A program made the translations under genes and the position numbers. A stretch of DNA of 64,000 nt from Pleomorphochaeta sp963678575 (GTDB lineage Bacteria > Spirochaetota > Spirochaetia > Sphaerochaetales > Sphaerochaetaceae): the NCBI GenBank assembly GCA_963678575.2, contig CAXXHV010000001.1, positions 186,001 through 250,000 of the forward strand, given 5' to 3'. Within the stretch, counting starts at the first letter, position 1. Every line of letters starts with the position of its first letter. The notes beneath the pieces were generated by a model. The model searched no databases. It saw nothing but the letters and a program-made list of their open reading frames with translations, and was not told the origin of the DNA. This document shows, in pieces, positions 32,574-40,131 of this stretch.

Positions 32574-32602
32574 AAAGGCACCAGTTAAATGGTGTCTTTT
32601 AA
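32574..32602 (+). terminator. Terminator of the right secreted-protein gene
   Basis: Stem AAAGGCACC (32574-32582) with GGTGTCTTT (32591-32599, one G-U pair), then T. It is equivalent to the terminator of the left copy. Confidence 0.75.
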
Positions 32603-32621
32603 TTATAAGAAAGAGAAGAAA

Positions 32622-32660
32622 AAAACCTAATCAAATAAAAATTTGATTAGGTTTTGTTTT
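32622..32660 (+). terminator. Perfect 15-bp hairpin, orphan terminator
   Basis: Arms 32622-32636 and 32641-32655 pair perfectly with a four-base AAAA loop, followed by GTTTT. It lies 20 bases beyond the terminator of the right secreted-protein gene. A-runs on its left side mean it could work in both directions. Confidence 0.7.
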
Positions 32661-32906
32661 GAGTGATGAAAAAGAGGTTAACGAATAAAAAACGATTGTA
32701 TAAGAAGTTATGAATATAGTTAAAATATATTTAAACTGTAGTTGATAAGAAAACAGTCTAACACTTGCTAAATGTTTTTATTTTAAAAAAAATTTTTTAT
32801 TTTGTTACTTTCCTCATTTTCTTTATATAGATTAAATTCTATCGAAAAATAAGTCAAGATTAAAATCTTAGCATTTACAATTATTGTTATGGTGTTATAT
32901 AAAATT

Positions 32907-32937
32907 AATGATCCAATTTATAAAAAATTGGATCATT
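32907..32937 (-). terminator. 12-bp hairpin in the gene-poor stretch
   Basis: Arms AATGATCCAATT (32907-32918) and AATTGGATCATT (32926-32937) around a 7-base loop. On the minus strand it is followed by AATTTTATATA, so it might stop transcription from the small lipoprotein gene 310 bases away. There is no clean U run. Confidence 0.4.
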
Positions 32938-32992
32938 GCAAGCTAATAAGTCTGCTAAAACCGAAATAGGAAATATTCCAAAAAGTGAATAA
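32924..32992 (+). pseudogene. Possible remnant of a type I restriction specificity gene (hsdS)
   Basis: A 22-codon open piece with no proper start reads ...KSAKTEIGNIPKSE then stop. TEIGxIPxxW is the hallmark that opens each target-recognition half of HsdS. Only this short word is present, so chance is a real alternative. If genuine, it marks a deleted type I system near the defence island. Confidence 0.2.
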
Positions 32993-33250
32993 ATTGTAAA
33001 CAATCTTAAGATAAATAGGGGAATTTATCATTTTACTGATATAATATAAAGAAAAACTATATTCACCTTTTTTGTTTTATTAAGAGAGATATTATAAGCC
33101 CGCTTAAAGTGTTTTAACTATATGGTATATGTTGGTATAAGTCAATGTTTTATTTGTTTAAAAGACTATATTTTGATAAAAAAAAATATAAATTGTTGTT
33201 TTATAACAATTTATTTTCTTGTAATAAGTTTTGAATAAGTTGTATTATTT

Positions 33251-33493
33251 CTATATCATATATATATTAAAATATGAGGCATTAAGATAGTTTGTAGTAT
33301 ATCCATTCAAATCACTAAAATTATAATAAGCTCTATTTTCGTTAAAAATAATATTTATTTTGTTATCAATTGTTTTGTTAATATTTATTGTTTCTGGGAC
33401 AAATGCTTTAAGATGTATTCTTTTATTATTACAACTTAATCCAGATATAAAAATAAAAATTAATAAAAATAAAGTGGCACTTCTTTTTTTCAT
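33251..33493 (-). CDS. Small predicted lipoprotein
   Basis: An 80-residue protein of unknown function. It has a lipoprotein signal: positively charged start MKKRSATLF, hydrophobic core, and lipobox ISGLSC with the lipidated Cys at residue 21, followed by NNK. The mature 60 residues are Asn/Ile-rich with no recognised domain. AGGGGAG precedes the ATG and a good promoter lies upstream, which supports a real gene despite its size. It could also be the truncated start of a longer protein. No partner gene is obvious. Confidence 0.55.
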   Translation of the reverse strand: MKKRSATLFLLIFIFISGLSCNNKRIHLKAFVPETININKTIDNKINIIFNENRAYYNFSDLNGYTTNYLNASYFNIYMI

Positions 33494-33519
33494 TAAAAAA
33501 CTCCCCTAAATATTGATAT

Positions 33520-33549
33520 ATTATGGGTAATAAGTATGTAATAAGTCAA
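33520..33549 (-). promoter_or_regulatory. Promoter of the small lipoprotein gene
   Basis: TTGACT (33544-33549), an 18-base spacer and CATAAT (33520-33525), 27 bases before the ATG. The sequence TTGACTTATTACATA resembles the TTGACATAAGTTACA promoters of the secreted-protein family. Confidence 0.6.
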
Positions 33550-33713
33550 GGATAATTTTCTAATAAGAAAAAATATTTAGATTTCTATTGTTTGGAAAGG
33601 ACAAAACAAATATATAGTGAGTAAAAAATATAAAAAAAATGTAAAAATTTATTTTAAAAATGTAAAAATTTTCTTTACTAAATAAATGTCATAAGTAAGA
33701 ATAAGTTGTAACA

Positions 33714-34067
33714 CTAATATTCAATGTCATTTTCATTATTTTTTTTACAATTATGATGATGATTTCTATGACATGGTGGACAAAGTTCAATATCTCCACC
33801 TTCAATTATTATATCTTTACCTTCGACTAAAGCTGTTGAAACTTTTTTTCTTGCTACAGCATAAATTGCTTGTGTTGTTGTTCTAGCAACATTTAATAAT
33901 TTAGCTGCTTCTTCTTGCATTAAATTTTCATAATCTATTAATCTTAATGTTTCGTATTCATCAATTGTCATAACAATTGCGGAGTTGTTTCTTTTTCCTT
34001 TAGGGCCGAATCTAGTATATTCAGGCATTCCGCCAGAAATTCGTCTGCATTTTTTTGGTCTAGGCAT
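33714..34067 (-). CDS. DUF134 (UPF0251) predicted DNA-binding protein
   Basis: A 117-residue protein with the family start MPRPKKCRRI and a sigma-4/helix-turn-helix-like centre: ETLRLIDYENLMQEEAAKLLNVARTTT spread over about residues 38-66. A C-terminal CPPCHRNHHHNC cluster (about 96-107) can bind metal. Genes of this family usually sit beside NifX/NifB-type proteins, as here, and are thought to regulate them; that is inference from context. A terminator hairpin lies between this gene and the NifX-like gene upstream. Confidence 0.85.
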   Translation of the reverse strand: MPRPKKCRRISGGMPEYTRFGPKGKRNNSAIVMTIDEYETLRLIDYENLMQEEAAKLLNVARTTTQAIYAVARKKVSTALVEGKDIIIEGGDIELCPPCHRNHHHNCKKNNENDIEY

Positions 34068-34110
34068 TTTTTTTCTCCGTATAATAAATATATAACTAAT
34101 TTATTATTTT

Positions 34111-34151
34111 TTTTTAAAAAATGCAATTGGAGTATGGGGCCTCCAATTGCA
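34111..34151 (-). terminator. Terminator between the NifX-like and DUF134 genes
   Basis: An 11-bp perfect stem (34122-34132 with 34141-34151, TGCAATTGGAG/CTCCAATTGCA) is followed on the minus strand by TTTTTT. It lies 8 bases past the NifX-like stop, so read-through into DUF134 would be partial. Confidence 0.8.
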
Positions 34152-34158
34152 AAGTCGT

Positions 34159-34563
34159 TTAGTGAGAACTACATGTATGACCATTACCATGAGATCCACA
34201 AGAATCTTCATGTGCATTATTATCATGATGATGCCCAGCACAAGAAATATCAGGATTAAAATTTAGTGTGCCAGCTAAATACTCTTTAATTGCATTATCA
34301 GCATATCCTGTTACTCCTGGAATTAATTTGATTCCAGCCTGAGTTATTGCTGTTCTTGCGCCGCCACCTAATCCGCCACAAATCAACACTTCAACATCAT
34401 TCAAGGTTAAAAAATTTGCTAGGGTTCCATGAGCGAACCCTATTGCAGGTTTTACTTCTTGTTTTTTAATTTCACCATTTTCAATGGTGTAAAGTTTAAA
34501 TTCTTTTGTTTGTCCAAAATGTTGGCAAACCAATTCATTTTCATAAGTTACTGCTATTTTCAT
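34159..34563 (-). CDS. NifX/NifB-type dinitrogenase iron-molybdenum cofactor domain protein
   Basis: A 134-residue protein with the NifX-like domain over residues 1 to about 103: MKIAVTYENELVCQHFGQTKEF at the start and EVLICGGLGGGARTAITQAGI in the middle are characteristic. The tail is rich in His and Cys (GHHHDNN, ending HTCSSH), probably a metal-binding extension. No nitrogenase genes are in view, and stand-alone proteins of this type are common in anaerobes, likely handling Fe-S or metal clusters. It lies upstream of the DUF134 regulator and has its own TTGACA promoter. Confidence 0.85.
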   Translation of the reverse strand: MKIAVTYENELVCQHFGQTKEFKLYTIENGEIKKQEVKPAIGFAHGTLANFLTLNDVEVLICGGLGGGARTAITQAGIKLIPGVTGYADNAIKEYLAGTLNFNPDISCAGHHHDNNAHEDSCGSHGNGHTCSSH

Positions 34564-34598
34564 AGGTTTAACTCCTTATTATTCTTTGTTATATTTAT

Positions 34599-34627
34599 AG
34601 TTTAATCAGATTTAAGGCATATGTCAA
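34599..34627 (-). promoter_or_regulatory. Promoter of the NifX-like gene
   Basis: TTGACA (34622-34627), a 17-base spacer and TAAACT (34599-34604), 36 bases before the ATG. It is back to back with the MarR promoter. Confidence 0.5.
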
Positions 34628-34648
34628 TAACCTATTTATGCAAGATTA

Positions 34649-34677
34649 TTGACTAATTTTATGCTTTAGTTTAAAAA
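34649..34677 (+). promoter_or_regulatory. Promoter of the MarR-MATE operon
   Basis: TTGACT (34649-34654), a 17-base spacer and TAAAAA (34672-34677), 42 bases before the MarR ATG. The -10 is imperfect. Confidence 0.45.
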
Positions 34678-34718
34678 TGAATAGTACAAAAATGAAATAA
34701 TTTTTAAAGGTGGCCCAA

Positions 34719-35180
34719 ATGGATAATTCAGATTTTTCTTCATTCCGAGAACTTAGAGAAAATATAAATAGATTTATGCACGGCCTTTTTAAAAATGCAC
34801 AATCTGCTGAAAGCCAAGCTTTAGATTTAAATACAAGCCAAATTCATGTTATTTTATTACTTAGAAAAAATAAATTTTTAAGTATGAGTAAATTAACTAA
34901 TCATACTAATGTAGTAAAAAGTTCAATGACTAATATTGTTGATTCTCTTGAAAAGCTTGAGTTAGTTTATAGATTTAAAAACGATAATGATCGAAGGGCT
35001 GTTTTTGTTTCGTTAACAGAATCTGGAATTGAGATTGCCAATGGATTAAGAACAGAAATAACAAATTCTTTTAAAATTCATTTAAATAATTTAAACCAAA
35101 AAGAAAAAGATGTTTTTTTTAATTCTATTCAGAATCTAAGTTCATTATTTTATAAAATGGAGAATAAAAATGAAAAATAA
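34719..35180 (+). CDS. MarR-family transcriptional regulator
   Basis: A 153-residue winged-helix repressor. The recognition region is MSKLTNHTNVVKSSMTNIVDSLEKLELV (about residues 64-91) followed by the wing DNDRRAVFVSLTESG, the MarR D-x-R-x3-V-x-L-T pattern. ATG 34719 follows AAAGGTGG at the right distance; the in-frame GTG at 34710 overlaps that site. Its end overlaps the MATE transporter start by 11 bases, so it most likely controls this efflux pump and itself in response to a small molecule. Confidence 0.88.
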   Translation: MDNSDFSSFRELRENINRFMHGLFKNAQSAESQALDLNTSQIHVILLLRKNKFLSMSKLTNHTNVVKSSMTNIVDSLEKLELVYRFKNDNDRRAVFVSLTESGIEIANGLRTEITNSFKIHLNNLNQKEKDVFFNSIQNLSSLFYKMENKNEK

Positions 35181-36513
35181 TCCACATGAGTTTATGGGGA
35201 CAGACCAAATTACACCATTATTATTTAAATTGTCTATTCCTGCAATGATTGGGATGATTAGTAACGCTTTATATAATGTAATAGATACTGTTTTTGTTGG
35301 ACATGGTGCTGGAGCTTTAGCAATTGGTGGCTTAACAATAGCTTTTCCTTTTCAATTAATAATTGGAGCTTTTGCTTTAATGTATGGAGTTGGTGTTGCT
35401 TCTGTTATTTCTAGAAAATTAGGTGAAAAAAAACCTGAAGAAGCTGTTGCTGCGGCTTCAAATGCTTTTTTGTTAACCTTCATTACTTCTTTATTAATAT
35501 TATTGATAGGAGAAGTATTTTTAAAAAGAATATTGTTGTTTTTTGGGGCAACTGAGGATATTCTTCCCCATGCAATAAATTATATGAGGATAATATTGCT
35601 TGGAGCACCTTTTTTATCTTTTTCTATGTGTGCTAATAATATATTAAGAAGTGAAGGTGCAGCTAAAATTGCAATGAATATAATGTTAATAGGAACTCTA
35701 TTAAATGTTATATTAGATCCAATTTTTATATTTATTTTTGATATGGGGATAAGAGGAGCCGCAATTGCTACAATAATTTCTCAAATGACTGGATCTCTGT
35801 ATGCTTTATCCTTTTTTATAAAAGGGAAGTCTTCCTTAAAATTTGAGTTAAAATATTTTAAATTAAAACTAATTTATATAAAAGAAATTATATTGTTAGG
35901 TCTTGCAACTTTTATTAGACAGATAGGAACATCCTTTATGGCCCTTGCCGTAAATAATATGGTTAAAATTTATGGGGGAGACTTTGCAATTGCTGCTTTT
36001 GGGATGGTAAACAGATTTTTAACATTAGTTTTGATGCCAATTTTTGGAATGAATCAAGGCTTACAACCAATTATTGGATATAATTTCGGAGCTAAACAAT
36101 ATGATAGAGTAAAGCAAGTATTAAAAGTTGCTATTTTTATTACCAGTTCGATTGGATTCCTTTTTTCTATAGTTGCTTTTACTTTCCCAGAGTTTTTACT
36201 AAAAATGTTTACAACTGATCCAAATTTATTACAAATCAGTTCTCAGGCACTAAGAATAATTATTTCTACAATGGTTTTATTAGGTCTTCAAACTTGTGGT
36301 ACTACTTATTTTCAAGCAATTGGTAAAAGTATTCCGTCAATATTCCTTGGAATGAGCAGACAATTTATTATTTTAATTCCTCTAGTTTTAATTTTACCAA
36401 GATTTTTTGGACTGATAGGTGTTTGGTTTGCTTTTCCTAGTGCAGATATTTTAGCTTCTTTAATTACAGGAATATGGATGATGGTTGATATAAAAAAAAT
36501 GATGAAAAAATAA
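35170..36513 (+). CDS. MATE-family multidrug efflux transporter
   Basis: A 447-residue membrane protein with about 12 helices in two six-helix halves, exporting cationic or drug-like compounds by sodium or proton antiport. The N-terminal MGTDQITPLLFKLSIPAMI and NALYNVIDTVFVGHGAGALAI are the hallmarks of the NorM/MepA-like branch. In the second half, GMNQGLQPIIGYNFGA is the matching conserved block. The gene is translationally coupled to the MarR gene. The 3' end converges on the LacI gene 30 bases away. Confidence 0.9.
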   Translation: MKNNPHEFMGTDQITPLLFKLSIPAMIGMISNALYNVIDTVFVGHGAGALAIGGLTIAFPFQLIIGAFALMYGVGVASVISRKLGEKKPEEAVAAASNAFLLTFITSLLILLIGEVFLKRILLFFGATEDILPHAINYMRIILLGAPFLSFSMCANNILRSEGAAKIAMNIMLIGTLLNVILDPIFIFIFDMGIRGAAIATIISQMTGSLYALSFFIKGKSSLKFELKYFKLKLIYIKEIILLGLATFIRQIGTSFMALAVNNMVKIYGGDFAIAAFGMVNRFLTLVLMPIFGMNQGLQPIIGYNFGAKQYDRVKQVLKVAIFITSSIGFLFSIVAFTFPEFLLKMFTTDPNLLQISSQALRIIISTMVLLGLQTCGTTYFQAIGKSIPSIFLGMSRQFIILIPLVLILPRFFGLIGVWFAFPSADILASLITGIWMMVDIKKMMKK

Positions 36514-36543
36514 ATTTGAATGCATTTTTATATAAGAAATACT

Positions 36544-37605
36544 TTAAATTCGTTTTCTAGGTACAGCTGTTGTCTCTCTTTTTATTAATTTACTTTTATA
36601 ATCTATTCTAGTGACTTGTAAATTTGCTTCATTATTATCTTTATCGTTTATTTTGCTTACTATTAAATTCATTGCTTTTTCTCCTCTTTGGAAAATTGAA
36701 TGTTCAATAGTTGTAAGTTTTAATGAAGCAAATTTTGAAGGGAATATGTTATCAAAACCGCATACACTATAATCCTCAGGAATATTGAATTTGTTATCTT
36801 TAATAGCATTTAATATTCCATATGCGACCATATCATTTATTCCAACCATGGCTGTTACATCTTTATGCTCTTTTAAACAGATATTTGCTAATCGGTATCC
36901 AGTAAAAAACTCAATATCTGCTGTTGCTATTTCTTCTTCAGGAAGGATGTCTTGACTTAATATTGTTATAGGTGGGAGGTTTTTTTCCTTAAAAATGTGT
37001 TTAATGCCTTCTAATCTTTTTGTTCTTGCTGTATGAAATTCATTTAAGCTTGTTGAAATATATGCAATATTTTTATGGCCTAATTCAATTAAATGTTCGC
37101 CAATTAATTTACCAGCTTCAAAATTATTTATATTAACTGTATCAAAATCGAAATTACTATCTTCATCTCCTACTGCAACAATTGGAATCTGTTTGCTTAA
37201 ATTTTCTACTTCATCGACTTTTTCTGGAATCATTGAAAATATTATTCCTGAGATAGGATAGTTTGTAAAATAATTTAGGCTATCTTTTTCAATGGAAATG
37301 TCCCAATATGTAGTTTTTATTAAGGTTCTAATTCCTAGTTCAATTGCTTTATGTTCCATTCCTTGAATTAATGTAGAATAATAAGGGTTATAAACTGAAG
37401 GGCAAATGATTAATATAGTTTTTCCAAGGATAGAATTGTGTTTTTTATTTGTGTAGTATAATTCTTTAGCTATTTGTTTAACGGAAGCTATAGTTTCGTT
37501 AGAGAATCTACTTAATTTTTTTCCACTTAAAATCATTGAGACACTTGCTGTTGAAAGATTTGCTTTTTTTGCTATATCGGATAAAGTTGTTTTTTTATTT
37601 TTCAT
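36544..37605 (-). CDS. LacI-family transcriptional repressor
   Basis: A 353-residue regulator. The DNA-binding head is TLSDIAKKANLSTASVSMIL at residues 7-26, then the hinge helix region. The rest is a periplasmic-binding-protein-like sugar-sensing domain (VAVGDEDSNFDFDTVNINNFEAG, ending with VCGFDNIFPSKFASLKLTTIEH). Two TTAAACAA words lie just upstream and three more lie before the TRAP operon on the other side of the lipocalin gene. I infer that it regulates itself and the TRAP operon. The effector is unknown, probably a carbohydrate or polyol. Confidence 0.9.
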   Translation of the reverse strand: MKNKKTTLSDIAKKANLSTASVSMILSGKKLSRFSNETIASVKQIAKELYYTNKKHNSILGKTILIICPSVYNPYYSTLIQGMEHKAIELGIRTLIKTTYWDISIEKDSLNYFTNYPISGIIFSMIPEKVDEVENLSKQIPIVAVGDEDSNFDFDTVNINNFEAGKLIGEHLIELGHKNIAYISTSLNEFHTARTKRLEGIKHIFKEKNLPPITILSQDILPEEEIATADIEFFTGYRLANICLKEHKDVTAMVGINDMVAYGILNAIKDNKFNIPEDYSVCGFDNIFPSKFASLKLTTIEHSIFQRGEKAMNLIVSKINDKDNNEANLQVTRIDYKSKLIKRETTAVPRKRI

Positions 37606-37663
37606 TTGCTTTCCTTATATTTTATTTATTCTATTATAGAATATAAGATAATGCAATATTTTT

Positions 37664-37683
37664 TTAAACAACAAATTAAACAA
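37664..37683. promoter_or_regulatory. Candidate operator pair upstream of the LacI gene
   Basis: TTAAACAA occurs twice, at 37664-37671 and 37676-37683, 12 bases apart (about one helical turn), 59-78 bases before the repressor start. The same word recurs before the TRAP operon. It is an inference from repetition only, in AT-rich DNA. Confidence 0.4.
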
Positions 37684-37708
37684 TAAAAGAGTGAAAAATT
37701 ATATCTTA

Positions 37709-38263
37709 TTAATCTCTAGTTTTTTGAGGAACAAAAAAGAGTTTTGATAAATCATAACCTTGGTTTTTTGCGATTGTCATCATTTTGTCTAAATCTTCTT
37801 TTGATATTTCTGGAGTTCTGGAAAGAAACCAGATGACACTTCTATTATTGTTGCCAACAAGAGCCCAATCGTAGTTTTTTTCGTCTAATCCAAATACTAA
37901 ATAATCGGCATTGAATAAAGAAAAGAATTTTACTTTTAATGCTCCTGGGCTATTATCGTTTGGACGCCAAGCAACTGCTTTTACTGAGGTATATGGGCCA
38001 TTTATACTTTTTTTGAAACCACTATTTAACACATTGATTCTTCCATCTTTTCTTAAAGTATATTCGGCTGTTGCTCCATAAATATTTTTCTCAAAGCTAG
38101 TTTGATATCGAGCTATTTCATACCATCTTCCAAGGTATCTCTCTAAATTAAGAGATTTAACTGTTTCTAAAGGATCCTCTTTGAATTGATTTGTTGCACA
38201 ACTTGATAAAAATATTAACGATAATAATACAATTATATTTATTTTAAATATTTTTGATTTCAT
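37709..38263 (-). CDS. blc: Outer-membrane lipocalin lipoprotein (Blc-like)
   Basis: A 184-residue lipoprotein. The signal peptide ends in FLSSC with lipidated Cys22. The lipocalin GxW signature is LGRWYEIARY at residues 44-53, followed by the family pattern ATAEYTLRKDGRINVLN and VLWxLxRxP, seen here as VIWFLSRTPEIS near the C-terminus. Bacterial lipocalins bind lysophospholipids or fatty acids at the outer membrane during stress. It lies between the LacI gene and the TRAP operon but has its own upstream region; involvement in membrane-lipid salvage together with the GDPD operon is only a possibility. Confidence 0.9.
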   Translation of the reverse strand: MKSKIFKINIIVLLSLIFLSSCATNQFKEDPLETVKSLNLERYLGRWYEIARYQTSFEKNIYGATAEYTLRKDGRINVLNSGFKKSINGPYTSVKAVAWRPNDNSPGALKVKFFSLFNADYLVFGLDEKNYDWALVGNNNRSVIWFLSRTPEISKEDLDKMMTIAKNQGYDLSKLFFVPQKTRD

Positions 38264-38437
38264 TTTTATCTTTCCTTTTTACAATAATATTATCGCATAG
38301 TTAATTTCCTAATACAATAATGATGATTGGCTTTAAATATGTTTAAATATTATTTTTAATATAAAATTAACTAATTTATTAAATAAATTACTGTTAAAAC
38401 CTTAGTATTTGTTAAATAAATTATAAAAAAAATTAAC

Positions 38438-38466
38438 TTGACAGTTAAATAAAAGGCTTATACTAT
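38438..38466 (+). promoter_or_regulatory. Promoter of the TRAP operon
   Basis: TTGACA (38438-38443), a 17-base spacer and TACTAT (38461-38466; TATACT at 38459 is an alternative -10). The start of dctP is about 90 bases further, leaving a long leader with three TTAAACAA/TTGTTTAA words. Confidence 0.65.
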
Positions 38467-38487
38467 GTTTTAGGACAGTATTGAGTA

Positions 38488-38544
38488 TTAAACAAATTAA
38501 TTTTTATTTAATATTTTGTTTAACTTTTTATTGTATTTAAACAA
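38488..38544. promoter_or_regulatory. Candidate LacI-type operators in the TRAP leader
   Basis: TTAAACAA at 38488-38495, its complement TTGTTTAA at 38516-38523, and TTAAACAA at 38537-38544. The last two form an inverted pair with 13 bases between. They lie downstream of the -10 box, where a bound repressor would block elongation. The same word occurs twice before the LacI gene. Confidence 0.4.
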
Positions 38545-38557
38545 AGGAGATATAAAA

Positions 38558-39571
38558 ATGAAAAAGAAATTTTTATCCGTATTATTGATGCTATTGGTTA
38601 TTGCACCAATCTTTGCAAATGGACAAAAAGAAGCAGTTGCAGATGAGGATTATCATTTAGTATTAAAAATGAGTCATGTATTTGCACCAAACGAACAATT
38701 AACAAAATCTTTAACAATTGTTGTAGATAATATTAAAGAAAGAACTAATGGAGCAATTGAAATTCAACAATATCCTCAAGGTCAATTAGCTACTTATAAA
38801 GATGGTGTTGAGCAAGTTGCTTTAGGTGCTAAATTTATTTCTGTAGAAGACCCTTCATATTTAGGTGACTATGTTCCAGATTTTAACGCATTAGTTGGTC
38901 CAATGTTATATAGTAACTTTGATGAATATGAATATCTAATTAATACTGATTTAGTAAAATCAATGGAAAAAGATTTAGAAGATAATTATAGAATTAAAGT
39001 ATTAGCTTTAGATTATATTTTTGGTTTTAGATCATTAATGACAAATAAAGTAATTACAACTCCATCTGATTTGCAAGGAATGAAACTAAGAACACCAGGA
39101 AGTCAATTATTTATTGATACAATTAATGCAATGGGTGCGACTGCAACTCCTTTACCATTTGGTGAAACAATTAGTGCTGTACAACAAGGTGTTGTAGATG
39201 GATTAGAAGGAACAATGGATGCATACGGAACTAATGGTAGCTCAGAAGTTGCAAAAAAAATGGCTTTAACTAACCACTTCTTAGGTACTTGTGGCGTTTA
39301 TATTAATGCTGATTTATTCAATGGTATTCCTGAAAAATATCAAGTAATTATTGAGGAAGAATTTACTAAGGGTGCAAAACAAATGATTTCTGAAATTACT
39401 AAGAATTATGAATCATCTAAAGCAGCTTTAGAAGCTCAAGGAATTGAATTTAATGAAGTAGATCATGATGCATTTGTAGAAGCTGTAGCTCCTGTTTATG
39501 ATAATATGAAAGGTGTAACACCTGGAATTTTAAATACATTTAAAGCAGAACTTGCTAAAATGCCTAAATAG
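38558..39571 (+). CDS. dctP: TRAP transporter solute-binding protein DctP
   Basis: The periplasmic receptor of a TRAP transporter, 337 residues. The signal peptide covers about the first 20 residues (MKKKFLSVLLMLLVIAPIFA), then NGQKEA. The DctP fold is shown by LKMSHVFAPNEQLTKSL near the N-terminus, LKLRTPGSQLFIDTINAMGATATPLPFGE (read here as MKLRTPG...) around 180-205 with the ligand-binding arginine, and VDGLEGTMDAYG. ATG 38558 follows AAAGGAGA; an in-frame TTG far upstream at 38516 adds a poor leader. It is the first gene of dctPQM. Ligand not determinable, but a GDPD gene lies downstream. Confidence 0.9.
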   Translation: MKKKFLSVLLMLLVIAPIFANGQKEAVADEDYHLVLKMSHVFAPNEQLTKSLTIVVDNIKERTNGAIEIQQYPQGQLATYKDGVEQVALGAKFISVEDPSYLGDYVPDFNALVGPMLYSNFDEYEYLINTDLVKSMEKDLEDNYRIKVLALDYIFGFRSLMTNKVITTPSDLQGMKLRTPGSQLFIDTINAMGATATPLPFGETISAVQQGVVDGLEGTMDAYGTNGSSEVAKKMALTNHFLGTCGVYINADLFNGIPEKYQVIIEEEFTKGAKQMISEITKNYESSKAALEAQGIEFNEVDHDAFVEAVAPVYDNMKGVTPGILNTFKAELAKMPK

Positions 39572-39583
39572 ATTTTAAAATAT

Positions 39584-39614
39584 CAGGCTGTTAATAATTA
39601 AAGTTAACAGCCTG
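39584..39614 (+). promoter_or_regulatory. Intercistronic hairpin between dctP and dctQ
   Basis: An 11-bp perfect stem (39584-39594 with 39604-39614) and a 9-base loop, not followed by a T run. Such structures often stabilise the upstream message and give more binding protein than membrane subunits. Confidence 0.6.
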
Positions 39615-39636
39615 TGTTATGTTATAAGGGGGTCGT

Positions 39637-40131
39637 ATGAAGTTTTCTTTTAAAAATATCATATCAAATTTTGAAGAAATTGGTTCTGGAGTCTTTTTGA
39701 TTATCACAACAACTTTAGTATTATTGAATGTCTTTTTAAGATATTTTTTAAATATGGGGATTATTTGGTCTGAAGAGGTTGCTACAGGATGTTTCGTTTG
39801 GAGTGTTTTTTTGGGCTCTGCAGCTTGTTATAAAAGGAAAATGCATGTTGGTGTTGATATGATAATTAGAAAATTTTCTACACCAATCCAAGATAAAATT
39901 AATTTTGTTTTATATATTATTTTATTAGTAATAAATGGGTCATTAACATTAATAGCTATTCAATATTTAAAAGTATCTGCTAGAAAACCTACACCAGTTT
40001 TAGGTATTTCTTCTGCATTTATTAGTTCTTCAATATTTGTCAGTTTTTTATTAATGACCATATACACAATTATTTTTTTAATTAAAGACATAAAAATTGT
40101 TTTGAAAGATAAAAAAGGAGGTGCTCAATGA
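39637..40131 (+). CDS. dctQ: TRAP transporter small membrane subunit DctQ
   Basis: A 164-residue protein with four hydrophobic helices (about residues 15-35, 45-65, 88-108 and 125-147), as expected for DctQ. The signatures are VFLRYFLNMGIIWSEEVATG and a KRKMHVGVDMI stretch after helix 2. It pairs with DctM to form the membrane channel of the TRAP system. AAGGGGG lies before the ATG. Its stop overlaps the dctM start by 4 bases (ATGA). Confidence 0.9.
   Translation: MKFSFKNIISNFEEIGSGVFLIITTTLVLLNVFLRYFLNMGIIWSEEVATGCFVWSVFLGSAACYKRKMHVGVDMIIRKFSTPIQDKINFVLYIILLVINGSLTLIAIQYLKVSARKPTPVLGISSAFISSSIFVSFLLMTIYTIIFLIKDIKIVLKDKKGGAQ

Larger units (their letters stand above)
31887..32602. repeat. 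Right arm of the 716-bp inverted repeat
   Basis: Reverse complement of 25408-26123 over its full length. It carries the same promoter-gene-terminator unit, pointing outward to the right. Confidence 0.93.
32603..33250. other. 648-bp gene-poor stretch
   Basis: No convincing gene is present. It contains a perfect 15-bp hairpin at 32622-32655, a second 12-bp hairpin at 32907-32937, and a 22-codon open piece (32924-32992) that looks like the start of a type I specificity subunit. The rest is featureless AT-rich sequence with many stops in all frames. Confidence 0.6.

Noticed and set aside
25408..32602. Inverted repeats as the ends of an insertion sequence or composite transposon
   Set aside because: Neither arm nor the segment between encodes a transposase, integrase or recombinase, and no target-site duplication could be recognised at the arm ends.
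33600..33690. Short direct repeats of AAAATGTAAAAATTT upstream of 33714
   Set aside because: Two imperfect copies in nearly pure A/T sequence; not distinguishable from composition.
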